Position numbers and translations under genes: made by a program. DNA of 64,000 bases from Martinezella rhizogenes. Its GTDB lineage: Bacteria; Pseudomonadota; Alphaproteobacteria; Rhizobiales; Rhizobiaceae. The notes beneath the pieces are model-generated. The model saw only the letters and a program-made list of their open reading frames with translations. It searched no databases and was not told the origin of the DNA. Location of the stretch: the NCBI GenBank assembly GCA_013322215.1, contig JAAMEZ010000021.1, positions 310,001 through 374,000 of the forward strand, given 5' to 3'. This document shows positions 7,522-16,757 of this stretch, piece by piece. Within the stretch, counting starts at the first letter, position 1, and each line of letters begins with the position of its first letter.

Positions 7522-9255
7522 ATGTCCGTCCCAACTTCCTCCGCGCCTCCCGAAACGACACTTGCAACCGCGGCCTGGTGGAAACGCGCTGTCGTCTATC
7601 AGGCCTATCCAAGGAGCTTTGCCGACGCCAATGGCGACGGTATCGGTGATCTGCGCGGGTTGATCAACCACCTCGATTATCTTGCGTGGCTCGGCGTCGA
7701 TGTCATTTGGCTTTCGCCCGTCTATCCCTCGCCGCAGGATGATAATGGCTACGATATCAGCGATTATCGCGACATCGATCCGCTGTTCGGCTCACTCGCC
7801 GATTTCGACGAACTAATCGAGAAAATACATGCACACGACATGCGGCTGCTGATGGATCTGGTCGTGAACCACACGTCGGACGAACATCCCTGGTTTGCCG
7901 AATCCCGCGCCTCGCGCGATAACCCCAAGCGCGACTGGTATTACTGGCGGGACCGCAAGGCGGATGGCTCGGCCCCAAACAACTGGAAGTCACGCTTTTC
8001 AGGTTCGGCCTGGGAGTATGACGAGGTGACCGACCAGTCCTACCTGCATCTCTTCTCGCGCAAGCAGCCGGATCTCAATTGGGAGAACCCCGAACTGCGT
8101 CAGGCCGTCTACGAGATGATGCGCTGGTGGCTGGATCGCGGCGTGGATGGTTTCCGCATGGATGTCATCAACTTCATCTCCAAGGTCGACGGCCTTCCCG
8201 ACGCGATCGGCACAGATGCATCGAGCGACGGCAGGCAGCACTATATCCACGGCCCGCGGCTGCTGGAGTTCCTGAGCGAAATGCGCCGCGAGGTGTTCGA
8301 CGGTCGCGACAAAGTGCTGCTGACTGTCGGCGAAACGCCGCAGGCGATCGTCGATCATGCGAAGGCGCTGACTGACGAGCGAACCGGCGCGCTCAACATG
8401 GTCTTCCAGTTCGCGCATATGCAGGTGGATCAGATCGGCGCGACGCGCTGGGCACCGACGACGCTGGAGCTCGGTAAGCTCAAAGCCGTCATGGGACACT
8501 GGCAGGATGGCTTGGCCGACGCCGGCTGGAACAGCCTCTACTTCAACAATCACGACCAGCCGCGCGCGCTATCGCGCTGGGGCAATACCAACCAGTACAG
8601 GGTTCAATCGGCCAAGGCCATCGCCACGGTTCTGCATATGCATCGAGGCACCCCATACATTTATCAGGGCGAGGAGATCGGCATGACCAATCCCGAGCTG
8701 AAAACCATCGACGATCTTCTCGATATCCAGTCGCGCAACTATTACTTTTCGCGTATGGCAGCCGCTCCCGAGCAGGATCCGGAGACACTGATGCGCATCA
8801 TCAGGCCAATGGCGCGGGACAATGCCCGCAGCCCGGTTCAATGGGATGCAAGCGTCAATGCCGGCTTTTCGACTGGCAAACCCTGGATGGCCATCAATCC
8901 CAATTACAAGACGATCAATGTCGAGGCCGAAAAGCTCAATCCGCATTCGGTGCTGCATCACTACCGGCAGTTGATCGCGCTCCGACACGAGCACGACGTG
9001 ATCGCCTATGGCAGTTCAAAGCTCGAAGCGCTCGACGACCCGCAGCTCTATATCATCATCCGCACGCTCGGCGACGAGCGTGCAGTCATGCTTGCCAATC
9101 TCTCCTCCGAACCGGCAGCCGTCAACGGTGGTGCCTATGCGTCGCCGGGTCTCAAGCTCGTATCGAGCAATTACGATGACGCCGCCGAGCAGATGGAAGC
9201 CATCAAAATCCTACGGCCATGGGAAGCTTTGATTTTCCTGTCATCTGCGCAATAA
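7522..9255 (+). CDS. Alpha-glucosidase, GH13 (oligo-1,6-glucosidase type)
   Basis: 577 residues, the normal size for GH13 subfamily 31-like glucosidases, no signal peptide, so cytosolic. Conserved regions: DLVVNHTS, GFRMDVIN with nucleophile Asp214, VGETP with acid/base Glu271, and FNNHDQPR with Asp345. The residue after the nucleophile is valine, and region V reads QPDLNW; both are features of enzymes that prefer alpha-1,6 links (isomaltose, panose) over maltases, which have threonine there. A separate transcription unit starting 185 bp after the GntR gene; no sugar transporter is adjacent. Start ATG at 7522 has GGAG about 9 bp upstream. Confidence 0.9.
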   Translation: MSVPTSSAPPETTLATAAWWKRAVVYQAYPRSFADANGDGIGDLRGLINHLDYLAWLGVDVIWLSPVYPSPQDDNGYDISDYRDIDPLFGSLADFDELIEKIHAHDMRLLMDLVVNHTSDEHPWFAESRASRDNPKRDWYYWRDRKADGSAPNNWKSRFSGSAWEYDEVTDQSYLHLFSRKQPDLNWENPELRQAVYEMMRWWLDRGVDGFRMDVINFISKVDGLPDAIGTDASSDGRQHYIHGPRLLEFLSEMRREVFDGRDKVLLTVGETPQAIVDHAKALTDERTGALNMVFQFAHMQVDQIGATRWAPTTLELGKLKAVMGHWQDGLADAGWNSLYFNNHDQPRALSRWGNTNQYRVQSAKAIATVLHMHRGTPYIYQGEEIGMTNPELKTIDDLLDIQSRNYYFSRMAAAPEQDPETLMRIIRPMARDNARSPVQWDASVNAGFSTGKPWMAINPNYKTINVEAEKLNPHSVLHHYRQLIALRHEHDVIAYGSSKLEALDDPQLYIIIRTLGDERAVMLANLSSEPAAVNGGAYASPGLKLVSSNYDDAAEQMEAIKILRPWEALIFLSSAQ

Positions 9256-9428
9256 GCAACGCGATCGATGGAACGCCTATGAAGGCGGTCATCATCTCGG
9301 CGCGTTATCTCGATCAGCCATCGCTCCGTATCAACTTACGGAACTCGACTGCAAAACGCGCGATGGCAATCTGGATGAAGCGCTGTCGGCAAGTCTCTGA
9401 TTTCGCCGCCGCTTCCTTCCTTTAAACG

Positions 9429-10358
9429 TCAGGTCCGATCGCCCCCAAAGCCGTCGGCAGTTGCATTGCAAGCGTGCCCGAGCCAATCGGAAAAGGCCCG
9501 CACCTTCTGGCGCGCTTCGGCTCTTGCCGGCCAAAGCGCATAATAGCCGTAGCCGCTGTCGATGATCCGCTCGAAAGGAGCGACCAGCTCGCCGCTCTCC
9601 AGATCCTGTCGAGAAAACACGAGATCGCCCATCGTTACGCCATAGCCGCTCGCAGCCGCGGTCATCGCGAAATCCTGCGTGTCAAAGACCTGATGACGAG
9701 AGGCCTGGAACGAATAGGCGCCTTCGGCTTGCAGCCAGAGCGTCCAGTCGCTATGGCGCGGATTAGAGTGCAGCAGGACGCAGTTCTGCAGGTTCTTCAC
9801 CTCGGGCGGATCACCGAGCCTGAATAGAAATTGCGGCGAGCACATCGGCGTCAGCTGCTCCCGCAATAGCGGCAGTACGTCCATGCCGGGCCAATGGCCA
9901 TTGCCGTAGGTAATCAACATGTCGATATCGCCGACCGAAAAGGTCGGCCGCAGGAACCAGGCGGTATCGATATTGATGTTCAGGTCTTCATGATGGCTAT
10001 GAAGATCCGGCAGGCGAGGCAGGAACCATTTGCGCGCGAAGGTCGGCGGCATGCGAATAGTCAGAGAGCGCACCGTCGTTCGCGTTGCCTCGAACGAGGT
10101 CTTCAACGAGGCGAGCAGGCCGTCGACGATCGGGATCAGCGCCATGCCGCGTTCCGTCAGCGCCACCTTGCGGGTGTGGCGCTCGAACAGGCTGCAGCCG
10201 AAATAATGCTCAAGCTGCTGCACCTGCCGGCTGATTGCACTTTGGCTGAGATTGAGTTCTGCCGCCGCCGCCGTGAAACTGCCCGTTTCCGCGACAACGG
10301 AAAAGGTTTGCAGCGTCTGCAGCGGCGGTAGTCTGTTGTGATCGAACCTCGGCTCCAT
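9429..10358 (-). CDS. LysR-family transcriptional regulator (GcvA-like)
   Basis: 309 residues. N-terminal LysR helix-turn-helix at about 12-70: LQTFSVVAETGSFTAAAAELNLSQ region, SQSAISRQVQQLE, LFERHTRKVALTERG. The remainder is a LysR effector domain with GYGVTMGDL near the C-terminus, as in GcvA/AmpR types. It lies immediately downstream of, and on the same strand as, the argH-like/prpD/deacetylase operon (76 bp after it), so it may be the last gene of that operon or its dedicated regulator. Confidence 0.9.
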   Translation of the reverse strand: MEPRFDHNRLPPLQTLQTFSVVAETGSFTAAAAELNLSQSAISRQVQQLEHYFGCSLFERHTRKVALTERGMALIPIVDGLLASLKTSFEATRTTVRSLTIRMPPTFARKWFLPRLPDLHSHHEDLNINIDTAWFLRPTFSVGDIDMLITYGNGHWPGMDVLPLLREQLTPMCSPQFLFRLGDPPEVKNLQNCVLLHSNPRHSDWTLWLQAEGAYSFQASRHQVFDTQDFAMTAAASGYGVTMGDLVFSRQDLESGELVAPFERIIDSGYGYYALWPARAEARQKVRAFSDWLGHACNATADGFGGDRT

Positions 10359-10434
10359 ACCCTACCCGGCTTCTCCGCTGCTGTCTCGAGCAGCAAGCAT
10401 TAAAGCATGTGGATGGAATGGCAACCGACGGCAC

Positions 10435-11823
10435 TCAGGCGATCGCGCGGCGCACCGTCTCGATGGCTTCCCGGACCCTTCGCGGCGCTGTGCCGCCCTT
10501 GTGATCGCGGCTGGCGACAGAACCCTCGACAGTCAGCACCTCGAAGACATCCTCGCGAATACCAGGCGCAAAGGCCTGCATGTCGGCGAGCGAAAGCTCC
10601 GAAAGCGTCGGCAGCGCCTTGTCGCGGGCAGCACCGACGATCGCGGCCACGGCGTGGTGCGCATCGCGAAACGGCAGACCGGCGCGGACGAGGTAATCGG
10701 CAAGATCGGTTGCCGTGGAATAGCCCTGATTGGCAGCCGCGAGCATCTTTGCATGCTTGGCCGTGATGGTCGGGATCATCTGCGCCGTGACGCTGACCGC
10801 AGCGCGGACGGTCTCGAGCGTATCGGTGAGCGGCGGCTTCGATTCCTGCTGGTCCTTATTGAAAGCGAGCGGCTGGCTTTTCATCAGCGCAGCCGAAAAG
10901 GCGAGATTGCCCATGACGCGGGCGGCCTTGCCGCGCACAAGCTCCGCAAGATCCGGATTGCGCTTCTGCGGCATGATCGAGGAGCCGGTGCAGAACTGGT
11001 CGCCCACTTCGATGAAATCGAACATCGGCGTGCACCAGAGGATGACTTCCTCGCTGAAGCGCGACAGGTGCCCCATGATGATCGAGCCGGCACTGCAGAC
11101 ATCGACGACATAATCACGGTCGGAAACGGCGTCGAGCGAGTTGGCAAAGGACGTAGAGAAACCAAGCTTGGAGGCGCTGTATTCGGGATCGATCGGATAG
11201 CCGGTGCCTGCGAGCGCTGCGGCACCAAGCGGTGAAACGTTGAGGCGTTCGCGCGCCGCGCCGACACGATCGAGATCGCGCAGGAACATTTCGACATAGG
11301 CCATGAGATGGTGACCGAAGGTCACGGGCTGCGCCACCTGCAGATGGGTGAAGCCCGGCATGATCGCATCGGCGTGTTTCTCGGCAAGGTCGACGAAGGC
11401 GCCGATGAGCGTCTTTAGATCATCAACAAGAAGATCCAGTTGCTCGCGCGCATAGAGACGAATGTCCGTCGCCACCTGATCGTTGCGCGATCTTGCGGTG
11501 TGCAGCTTCTTGCCGGCATCGCCGATCAGCGCGATCAGCCGATCCTCGACATTGGTATGAACGTCCTCAAGCTCCGTCTTCCACTCGAAGGTGCCGGAGC
11601 GCATTTCTTCCGCCACCTGGTCGAGGCCAGTCTGGATCTGCGCGTTGTCCCCGGCAGTCAGAATGCCAGCGCGGGCCAGCATCTCGGCATGGACCTTGGA
11701 ACCGGTAACATCGTGCAGGGCTATGCGCTTGTCCTGATCAAGGCATTCGTGAAAGCTCTCGAAATCCCTGGAGACGGCCTCCTTGAACAGCGGGGACCAT
11801 GTGGCTTCTTTCTGGTTTCTCAT
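10435..11823 (-). CDS. Argininosuccinate lyase-like enzyme, catabolic paralogue
   Basis: 462 residues of the aspartase/fumarase superfamily. It has the signature GSSIMPQKRNP with the mobile catalytic-serine loop, DVHTNVEDRL, TARSRNDQVATD and GFTHLQVAQP. These identify the ArgH branch. The usual ArgH N-terminal WGGRF motif is replaced by WSPLFKEAVSRDF, and it is encoded in a catabolic operon with an amino-acid transporter, a PrpD protein and two deacetylases. It may cleave a C-N bond in a succinyl- or aspartate-linked amine rather than argininosuccinate (inference). The ATG at 11823 with AAGGGAAG upstream is preferred to the longer frame to 11868. Confidence 0.8.
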   Translation of the reverse strand: MRNQKEATWSPLFKEAVSRDFESFHECLDQDKRIALHDVTGSKVHAEMLARAGILTAGDNAQIQTGLDQVAEEMRSGTFEWKTELEDVHTNVEDRLIALIGDAGKKLHTARSRNDQVATDIRLYAREQLDLLVDDLKTLIGAFVDLAEKHADAIMPGFTHLQVAQPVTFGHHLMAYVEMFLRDLDRVGAARERLNVSPLGAAALAGTGYPIDPEYSASKLGFSTSFANSLDAVSDRDYVVDVCSAGSIIMGHLSRFSEEVILWCTPMFDFIEVGDQFCTGSSIMPQKRNPDLAELVRGKAARVMGNLAFSAALMKSQPLAFNKDQQESKPPLTDTLETVRAAVSVTAQMIPTITAKHAKMLAAANQGYSTATDLADYLVRAGLPFRDAHHAVAAIVGAARDKALPTLSELSLADMQAFAPGIREDVFEVLTVEGSVASRDHKGGTAPRRVREAIETVRRAIA

Positions 11824-11871
11824 CGCGGTCTTCCCTTTTGAACGAATGCCACCCTCCTCCGGGCGCATCCT

Positions 11872-13233
11872 TTATTGAAGCAGCGCAAGCAGGCTGCGGG
11901 CGTCGGTCTGATTTTCGAGATCGAGAACGTAGTCGCTGAGAACGTCGACCTTTGAAGCCGGCAACACCATGCCGGCGAGCGCGGCATATTTGCCGATCAG
12001 CCTTTCATCGCTAAGCGGGTTCTGCGGTCCCCCGAGTGGAAATTCGACAACGAGCCGATGTCGCTCGCCCGCGGCAGTCACGATGGTGATCGCCGGTTCA
12101 TCCTCGTCCTTCAAGGCGGGATCGATGCGCACCGTGATGCGCTCCATCAATGGTCCGATCTCGGCGGCCGACCATGCGGCCTCCTCAAGCTCGGCCAGAA
12201 ACACCTTGCCATAACGCAGCCGCGCCGCCAGCGCATAGGGCAGGCTCATCTGCGCCTGGGCGCGGGATGAGATGACCTTCCCGCCGCACATGCCGTACTG
12301 GAAACCGCTGATATCCACCTCGATGGCGACTATATCGGTGGGCGCAAGGCCACGGTCCTGCAGCATCAGGTCAAGCGCATCGATCCCTGCATGCGTCCCG
12401 CGGCAGGTGGCATGCGGCTTGATGGAGCAGCGATTGAGCCGCCAATAATCGCCGAAGTCGCGGACGAGCGCCTGCGGATCGCCTTTGCCGGCACCGAAGG
12501 TCGCGAAAAAGCTGCCCCAGCGCTCCAGCTCGAAGACACTATCGGGGCCTTCGAACCCATGTCGTGCGAGATAGGCAGCCATCAGCCCGCCTTCGGCGGC
12601 GCGGCCGGCATGGAGCTTCTTGGTCGAGCTGCCATTGTGGATGAACGCCCAGGTGCCGCCGGCAAAGGAGCAGGCCGTGCCGAGCGCGGAGGCCATCGCA
12701 GTCGCATCGAGCTTCACCAAACTGCCAACGGCGGCGGCAGCACCGAATGCACCGCACGTCCCCGTCGAATGCCAGCCGAGACCATTATGCTCTTCATATC
12801 CGCCGACGGCTTCCAGCACGCGCCGGCCGATCTCGTAGCCGAGCAGGACGCTACGCAACAGGTCGCGACCACCAACTGGCCCTTTGTGATCGCCAAGCGC
12901 GGCGAGCACGGCTGGAAGGACGACTGCACCGGAATGATCGCAGCCGCCGCTGTCGTCAAGCTCGTAGGCATGGGCAGAAACACCGTTGACGAAAGCCGAC
13001 GTTCTCGCGTCCGACGCAATCGATCGGCCCCAGATCAGGGAAGATCCGGTTCCGGCCTGGATACCGAGCATTGCGACGACGGCGTCAGTTTCGCGGGATG
13101 CCGAACCGGCGATCGCAGCACCCAGCGTATCGAGAATATGAAGCTTCGCCTTATGGATGGTCTCTGGCGGAAAGGCTTCATAGCTGGTCGAGCAGACAAG
13201 CTCCGCCAGCGCCTGTGTCAGATTATCGCTCAC
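11872..13233 (-). CDS. MmgE/PrpD family protein
   Basis: About 453 residues. Family features: KLHILDTLGAAIAG, FVNGVSAHAYELDDSG, WHSTGTCGAFGAA, and CSIKPHATCRGTHAGIDA. Members include 2-methylcitrate dehydratase PrpD and cis-aconitate decarboxylase, lyases or isomerases of small polycarboxylates. The GTG at 13233 has GAGGAAC nine bases upstream; ATG codons at 13248 and 13254 are in frame but lack a ribosome-binding site. It overlaps the end of the deacetylase gene upstream by 11 bp and is 48 bp from the argH-like gene. No prpB/prpC is nearby, so methylcitrate metabolism is unlikely; the acid substrate is unknown. Confidence 0.82.
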   Translation of the reverse strand: MSDNLTQALAELVCSTSYEAFPPETIHKAKLHILDTLGAAIAGSASRETDAVVAMLGIQAGTGSSLIWGRSIASDARTSAFVNGVSAHAYELDDSGGCDHSGAVVLPAVLAALGDHKGPVGGRDLLRSVLLGYEIGRRVLEAVGGYEEHNGLGWHSTGTCGAFGAAAAVGSLVKLDATAMASALGTACSFAGGTWAFIHNGSSTKKLHAGRAAEGGLMAAYLARHGFEGPDSVFELERWGSFFATFGAGKGDPQALVRDFGDYWRLNRCSIKPHATCRGTHAGIDALDLMLQDRGLAPTDIVAIEVDISGFQYGMCGGKVISSRAQAQMSLPYALAARLRYGKVFLAELEEAAWSAAEIGPLMERITVRIDPALKDEDEPAITIVTAAGERHRLVVEFPLGGPQNPLSDERLIGKYAALAGMVLPASKVDVLSDYVLDLENQTDARSLLALLQ

Positions 13234-14122
13234 GGAACCGTTCCTCATCGACATAGGCTTCATAGACATTGATCGGGTGGTCGCCCGGTGCAGCAAGGCC
13301 CTTGCCGGCGTGCCAGCGGGCTACGTTTGCAGCCGTCGCCAGCCACACGTCGTCGAAGCTGGTGATATGAGCAAGCAAGGCTTCGACAAGCGCGATCCGC
13401 CCGGGCGTGCCGGTCCATTCCGGGCGAAGCTGGATGACGTAGCAAAGGCCGTATTTGCGATAGGCATCGAACTCGGCGATCCAGTTGCTGAGCACCGCCT
13501 CATAAGACGGGATACGGCTTTGCCCTTTGGGAAAGGCCGGGGTGAAGTTGAACTGGAAATAGGGCCGGTCCTCAAGCTCGATATGGACCGGGATCTCCAC
13601 CACCGACGAGGAATGGCTGTAAGGCACGTCGTCGCCATTCAACGACGCCGACCAGGAATAGCCGGCCTGAACAAGTAGACGATCGAAGTGGCGCGGCCAG
13701 TTGCCAGCCGGAAGCCGGAAGCCGGAGACGTCATTCGATGCGATCGCATTCAGCCTCTCGCGGCTGCGCTTCAGCAGATCGACGGCTTCGGGCGCGGAGA
13801 TGGCTTCGTAGCGCTCGAAATCCCAGCCATGGCTTTCGATCTCATGGCGCGGCGACACGACATCGCGCAGCAATTCTTCGTGTTTCTCCGCGACGATCCC
13901 GGGCACGAACCAGCTCGTGGATATGCTGGCATCGGCAAAGGCGTTGCATAGGCGCTCGACGCCGCGTGTTGCGCCATATTGCCAGACGGAAAAACTCTTG
14001 CTGCGTCCTTTGAGGTCCGGCGCCTGCGCGACTGCATCGAGCCCGTCATCGAAGATCACGGAGACAATGGCCGCGCATCTCTTGCCCTCTGGCCAGAAGC
14101 CTTCAGAAGCCGTGCTAGTCAT
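13223..14122 (-). CDS. Polysaccharide deacetylase-fold hydrolase (PuuE/allantoinase-like), copy 1
   Basis: 299 residues. SVIFDDG (Asp25/Asp26) is the NodB-domain first motif, EIESHGWDFERY supplies His98, and FRLPAGNWP is the third motif. This spacing matches the PuuE-like branch, whose members hydrolyse cyclic or linear amides (allantoin and related compounds) or peptidoglycan acetamides. No signal peptide, so cytosolic and more likely a small-molecule amidohydrolase. The start overlaps the second deacetylase by ATGA. Two dissimilar copies in tandem suggest either a heteromer or two successive deacylations. Confidence 0.82.
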   Translation of the reverse strand: MTSTASEGFWPEGKRCAAIVSVIFDDGLDAVAQAPDLKGRSKSFSVWQYGATRGVERLCNAFADASISTSWFVPGIVAEKHEELLRDVVSPRHEIESHGWDFERYEAISAPEAVDLLKRSRERLNAIASNDVSGFRLPAGNWPRHFDRLLVQAGYSWSASLNGDDVPYSHSSSVVEIPVHIELEDRPYFQFNFTPAFPKGQSRIPSYEAVLSNWIAEFDAYRKYGLCYVIQLRPEWTGTPGRIALVEALLAHITSFDDVWLATAANVARWHAGKGLAAPGDHPINVYEAYVDEERFRER

Positions 14123-15033
14123 GCGGCAGTCTCCGAATGTTGTACGATCCACCATTTTGCGATTTCGGCGCAATGCGTTGCCCAGACGCGGTCGCCATGG
14201 GCGGTGATCGCTTTAAACAGGCCTTCAAGGATCGCGAGCCGGCCGGGCTTGGCGCAGACCTTCGGGTGCAGGATCGTCGTCCAGCAGAGCCCTTCGCGGT
14301 GATAGCCTTCGAATTCGGCGCACCAGTTCTTTTGAACATCGGCGTAGCCCGAGATGCGGTCGAGACCGATGGGAAAATCAGGCTCTTCGGTATAGGCGAG
14401 CGCGGTATAATCATCGATATCCCAACGCCCCGGAATCTCGACCAGGCCGCGCCCGCGCGGCGTGGTATGAAAGTAAGGCCGGTCGTCGCCGCGCATCGAG
14501 CTTGAATAGATGACGCCGAACTCGTGCAGCAATTGCGCCGTCTCGTCGCTCCAGTCGCCCGAGGGCGTGCGGAAGCCGACGGGCGAGACACCCAATCTGC
14601 TTTGGAAGATATCACGGGATCGACCCATGATATCGAGCTGCTGCTGGTAGCCGCAGTCGATGAAGACCTCGTGATAATGGCCGTGATAGGCAATCTCATG
14701 GGTATCCCGAAGGATGCGTTCGCATTGCGACGACCAATGTTCGACCACCCAGGTCGGCACGAAGAAAGTCGCCTTGAGGCCGTAGGCCGCGAGAAGATCG
14801 AGGAGCCGCGGCAGCGCCCGCCACGGGCCATAGGCGCCCTGCGTGAAATAGCGCGGGTTGGAGAGCAGCGAGCCGTCGAGCATCGCATCGCCCGTCGGGC
14901 CATCGACATCAAAGGCAAGCGCCACAGCCGATTGCCGGCCTTTCGGCCACAGGCTTGGTTTCGCCGATTTGGTTGCATTCTTCGCAGTCATGGGACTCTG
15001 CATGCGTCTTGAGGTGTTTTGGGGCGCAACCAT
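14119..15033 (-). CDS. Polysaccharide deacetylase-fold hydrolase (PuuE-like), copy 2
   Basis: About 304 residues. ALAFDVDGPTGD carries the first catalytic aspartates, EIAYHGHYHEV the metal histidines, and FRTPSGDWSDE the third motif. In the two copies the second motif differs (HGHYHE here, SHGWDFE in copy 1), so they probably differ in substrate. The start is uncertain: ATG at 15033, 15003 or 14991 are all in frame and none has a strong ribosome-binding site. No export signal. It follows the solute-binding protein gene after a strong hairpin at 15088-15114. Confidence 0.82.
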   Translation of the reverse strand: MVAPQNTSRRMQSPMTAKNATKSAKPSLWPKGRQSAVALAFDVDGPTGDAMLDGSLLSNPRYFTQGAYGPWRALPRLLDLLAAYGLKATFFVPTWVVEHWSSQCERILRDTHEIAYHGHYHEVFIDCGYQQQLDIMGRSRDIFQSRLGVSPVGFRTPSGDWSDETAQLLHEFGVIYSSSMRGDDRPYFHTTPRGRGLVEIPGRWDIDDYTALAYTEEPDFPIGLDRISGYADVQKNWCAEFEGYHREGLCWTTILHPKVCAKPGRLAILEGLFKAITAHGDRVWATHCAEIAKWWIVQHSETAA

Positions 15034-15087
15034 CCACCCGTGGGCGCTGAGGCGCCCCGGCCGATGGCTGCATGCAATGGGATTAAG

Positions 15088-15114
15088 GAAGCGCCGCTGT
15101 GACCGCGGCGCTTC
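15088..15114 (-). terminator. Hairpin between binding-protein gene and deacetylase gene
   Basis: GAAGCGCCGC and GCGGCGCTTC form a perfect 10-bp stem around a 7-nt loop, starting 10 bp after the stop of the binding-protein gene. Only CTTAATCC follows on the minus strand, so it may be a weak terminator or an mRNA-stabilising hairpin that raises binding-protein dosage over the catabolic genes downstream. Confidence 0.6.
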
Positions 15115-15123
15115 TTCTAAGTG

Positions 15124-15954
15124 TTACTTGACGCCGTTGATGACGGCCTTCGGAACGGCATTGTGGACGAGGCCCCACTTCTTGAGGATCTCATCGTAGC
15201 TGCCGTCCTTGATCAGTGCGTCGAGAGCGCCGGCAACCGCATCGCGAAGCGCGGTATGATCCTTCTTGAAGCCTATGCCGAAGGTATCGTTGCTGAGCAG
15301 CGGCTCACCAACGAGCGTATAGGTGTTTGGCTCGACGCGCATCTGGTAGGCGATCGTTTCGATGCCCTGCACGACGGCGTCATAGCGGCCCTGCTTCATG
15401 CCAAGACGGGCTGCATTCGAATCCGCGGTCCCCTCGAACTTGATGGCCGGCTTGCCCTTGCCTTCACAATTGGTGGCACTCCAGGCCTTGACGTTATCGC
15501 CGAAGGAGGTACTGCGGCTTCCGGCAACCGTCTTGCCGCAAAGATCGCTCGCCTGCTTGTAGGTTCCGGCATTGGCGTTGACAGTAAAGAGGATCGGGCC
15601 GCTGGTGATGTAGTCGACGAAGTCCATGGCGGCCTGGCGCTTCACGTTGTCGCTCATGCCGGAGATGATCATGTCGGCGCGGCCGGTCTGAAGGCCGCTC
15701 TGCAATTCCTGGAAAGCCGAGGTCACGAAGACGGTCGTCAAGTTGAGCTTCTTGGCGATCGCGTTCGCCAGATCGACGTCGAAACCATCGATCGTACCGG
15801 TGTCCGGATTGACGAACTCCATCGGCGGATAGATCGGGTTGGTCATGATGCGGAGCTCACCATCCTTGATCAGGTTCAGGCTTGAATCCGCGGAGGCGGC
15901 GGTGGCCGCAAGCGACAGCAGGGCTACTGAGGCGGCGAGACGAATGAGTTTCAT
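15124..15954 (-). CDS. Polar amino-acid-type ABC transporter, periplasmic binding protein
   Basis: 276 residues with a Sec signal peptide (MKLIRLAASVALLSLAATAASA) and an SBP family 3 body: YPPMEFVNPDTGTIDGFDVDLANAIAKKL split across residues 42-70, GLQTGRADMIISGMS, and ILKKWGL at the end. Family members bind amino acids and amino-acid-like compounds (opines, ectoine). ATG at 15954 has GAGGAG upstream; the open frame beyond it overlaps the ATPase gene and is spurious. It forms a transporter with the two genes upstream. The ligand is presumably the compound degraded by the enzymes encoded downstream. Confidence 0.92.
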   Translation of the reverse strand: MKLIRLAASVALLSLAATAASADSSLNLIKDGELRIMTNPIYPPMEFVNPDTGTIDGFDVDLANAIAKKLNLTTVFVTSAFQELQSGLQTGRADMIISGMSDNVKRQAAMDFVDYITSGPILFTVNANAGTYKQASDLCGKTVAGSRSTSFGDNVKAWSATNCEGKGKPAIKFEGTADSNAARLGMKQGRYDAVVQGIETIAYQMRVEPNTYTLVGEPLLSNDTFGIGFKKDHTALRDAVAGALDALIKDGSYDEILKKWGLVHNAVPKAVINGVK

Positions 15955-15995
15955 GCAATTCTCCTCTGATGATCTTTCTTCAGGTTCTTTTGTTG

Positions 15996-16757
15996 TTAAA
16001 GCACCGCAGAGATGAAGTTCTTCACTCTGGGATTCCTGGGGTTTTCCAATATGTCGCTGGGCGTCCCGGTCTCGACGATCATGCCGGCATCCATGAAGAC
16101 GACACGGTCGGCGACCTCGCGGCAAAAGCCGATTTCATGCGTGACGACGATCATCGTCGTGCCTGACGCGGCAAGTTCCTTCATGACGCCGAGGACTTCG
16201 CCGACGAGCTCGGGATCAAGCGCCGAGGTCGGTTCGTCGAAGAGCATCGCCTTCGGTTTCATGGCGAGCGCGCGGGCAATGGCGACGCGCTGCTGCTGGC
16301 CGCCGGACAGCTCGCCCGGATAGGCGCCCGCCTTGTCGGCGAGGCCGACACGCTGCAGGAGAATGCGCGCCTCGGCGATGCATTCCTGCTTGGGCCGCCT
16401 CTGCACACCGACCGGACCTTCGATGATGTTCTGCAGGACGGTGCGATGCGGGAAAAGATGGAATTTCTGGAAGACCATGCCGACGGACTGACGCTGGCGG
16501 GCGATCTCGCGATCCGGCAGATGAAACAGCCTGTTGCCCTCGCGGCGATAGCCGGCGATCTCATCCTCGACCGTGACATAGCCGCCGTCGATCTGTTCCA
16601 GCTGGTTGATGCAGCGCAGGAAGGTGCTCTTGCCCGAGCCGGAAGGCCCGATGATGCAGACCAGTTCGCCCTTCCTGATCTCGAAATCGATGTCCTTCAG
16701 GACGTGAAACGTGCCGAAATACTTCTGCAGGCCGTGTGCCTTGATGATCGCGTCCAT
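15996..16757 (-). CDS. Polar amino-acid-type ABC transporter, ATP-binding protein
   Basis: 253 residues. Walker [10 protein letters not shown], signature [15 protein letters not shown], Walker [14 protein letters not shown] and switch VVTHEIGF are intact, of the GlnQ/HisP class. It includes a 15-residue insertion after the Walker A domain ([17 protein letters not shown]) often seen in rhizobial members. The start shares a base with the permease stop (TGATG), so the two are translationally coupled. Confidence 0.92.
   Translation of the reverse strand: MDAIIKAHGLQKYFGTFHVLKDIDFEIRKGELVCIIGPSGSGKSTFLRCINQLEQIDGGYVTVEDEIAGYRREGNRLFHLPDREIARQRQSVGMVFQKFHLFPHRTVLQNIIEGPVGVQRRPKQECIAEARILLQRVGLADKAGAYPGELSGGQQQRVAIARALAMKPKAMLFDEPTSALDPELVGEVLGVMKELAASGTTMIVVTHEIGFCREVADRVVFMDAGMIVETGTPSDILENPRNPRVKNFISAVL

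Noticed and set aside
12391..13272. 293-codon plus-strand frame opposite the PrpD-family gene
   Set aside because: Antisense to a well-supported gene; no motif.
15969..16166. 65-codon plus-strand frame at the end of the ATPase gene
   Set aside because: Shadow of the ABC ATPase.
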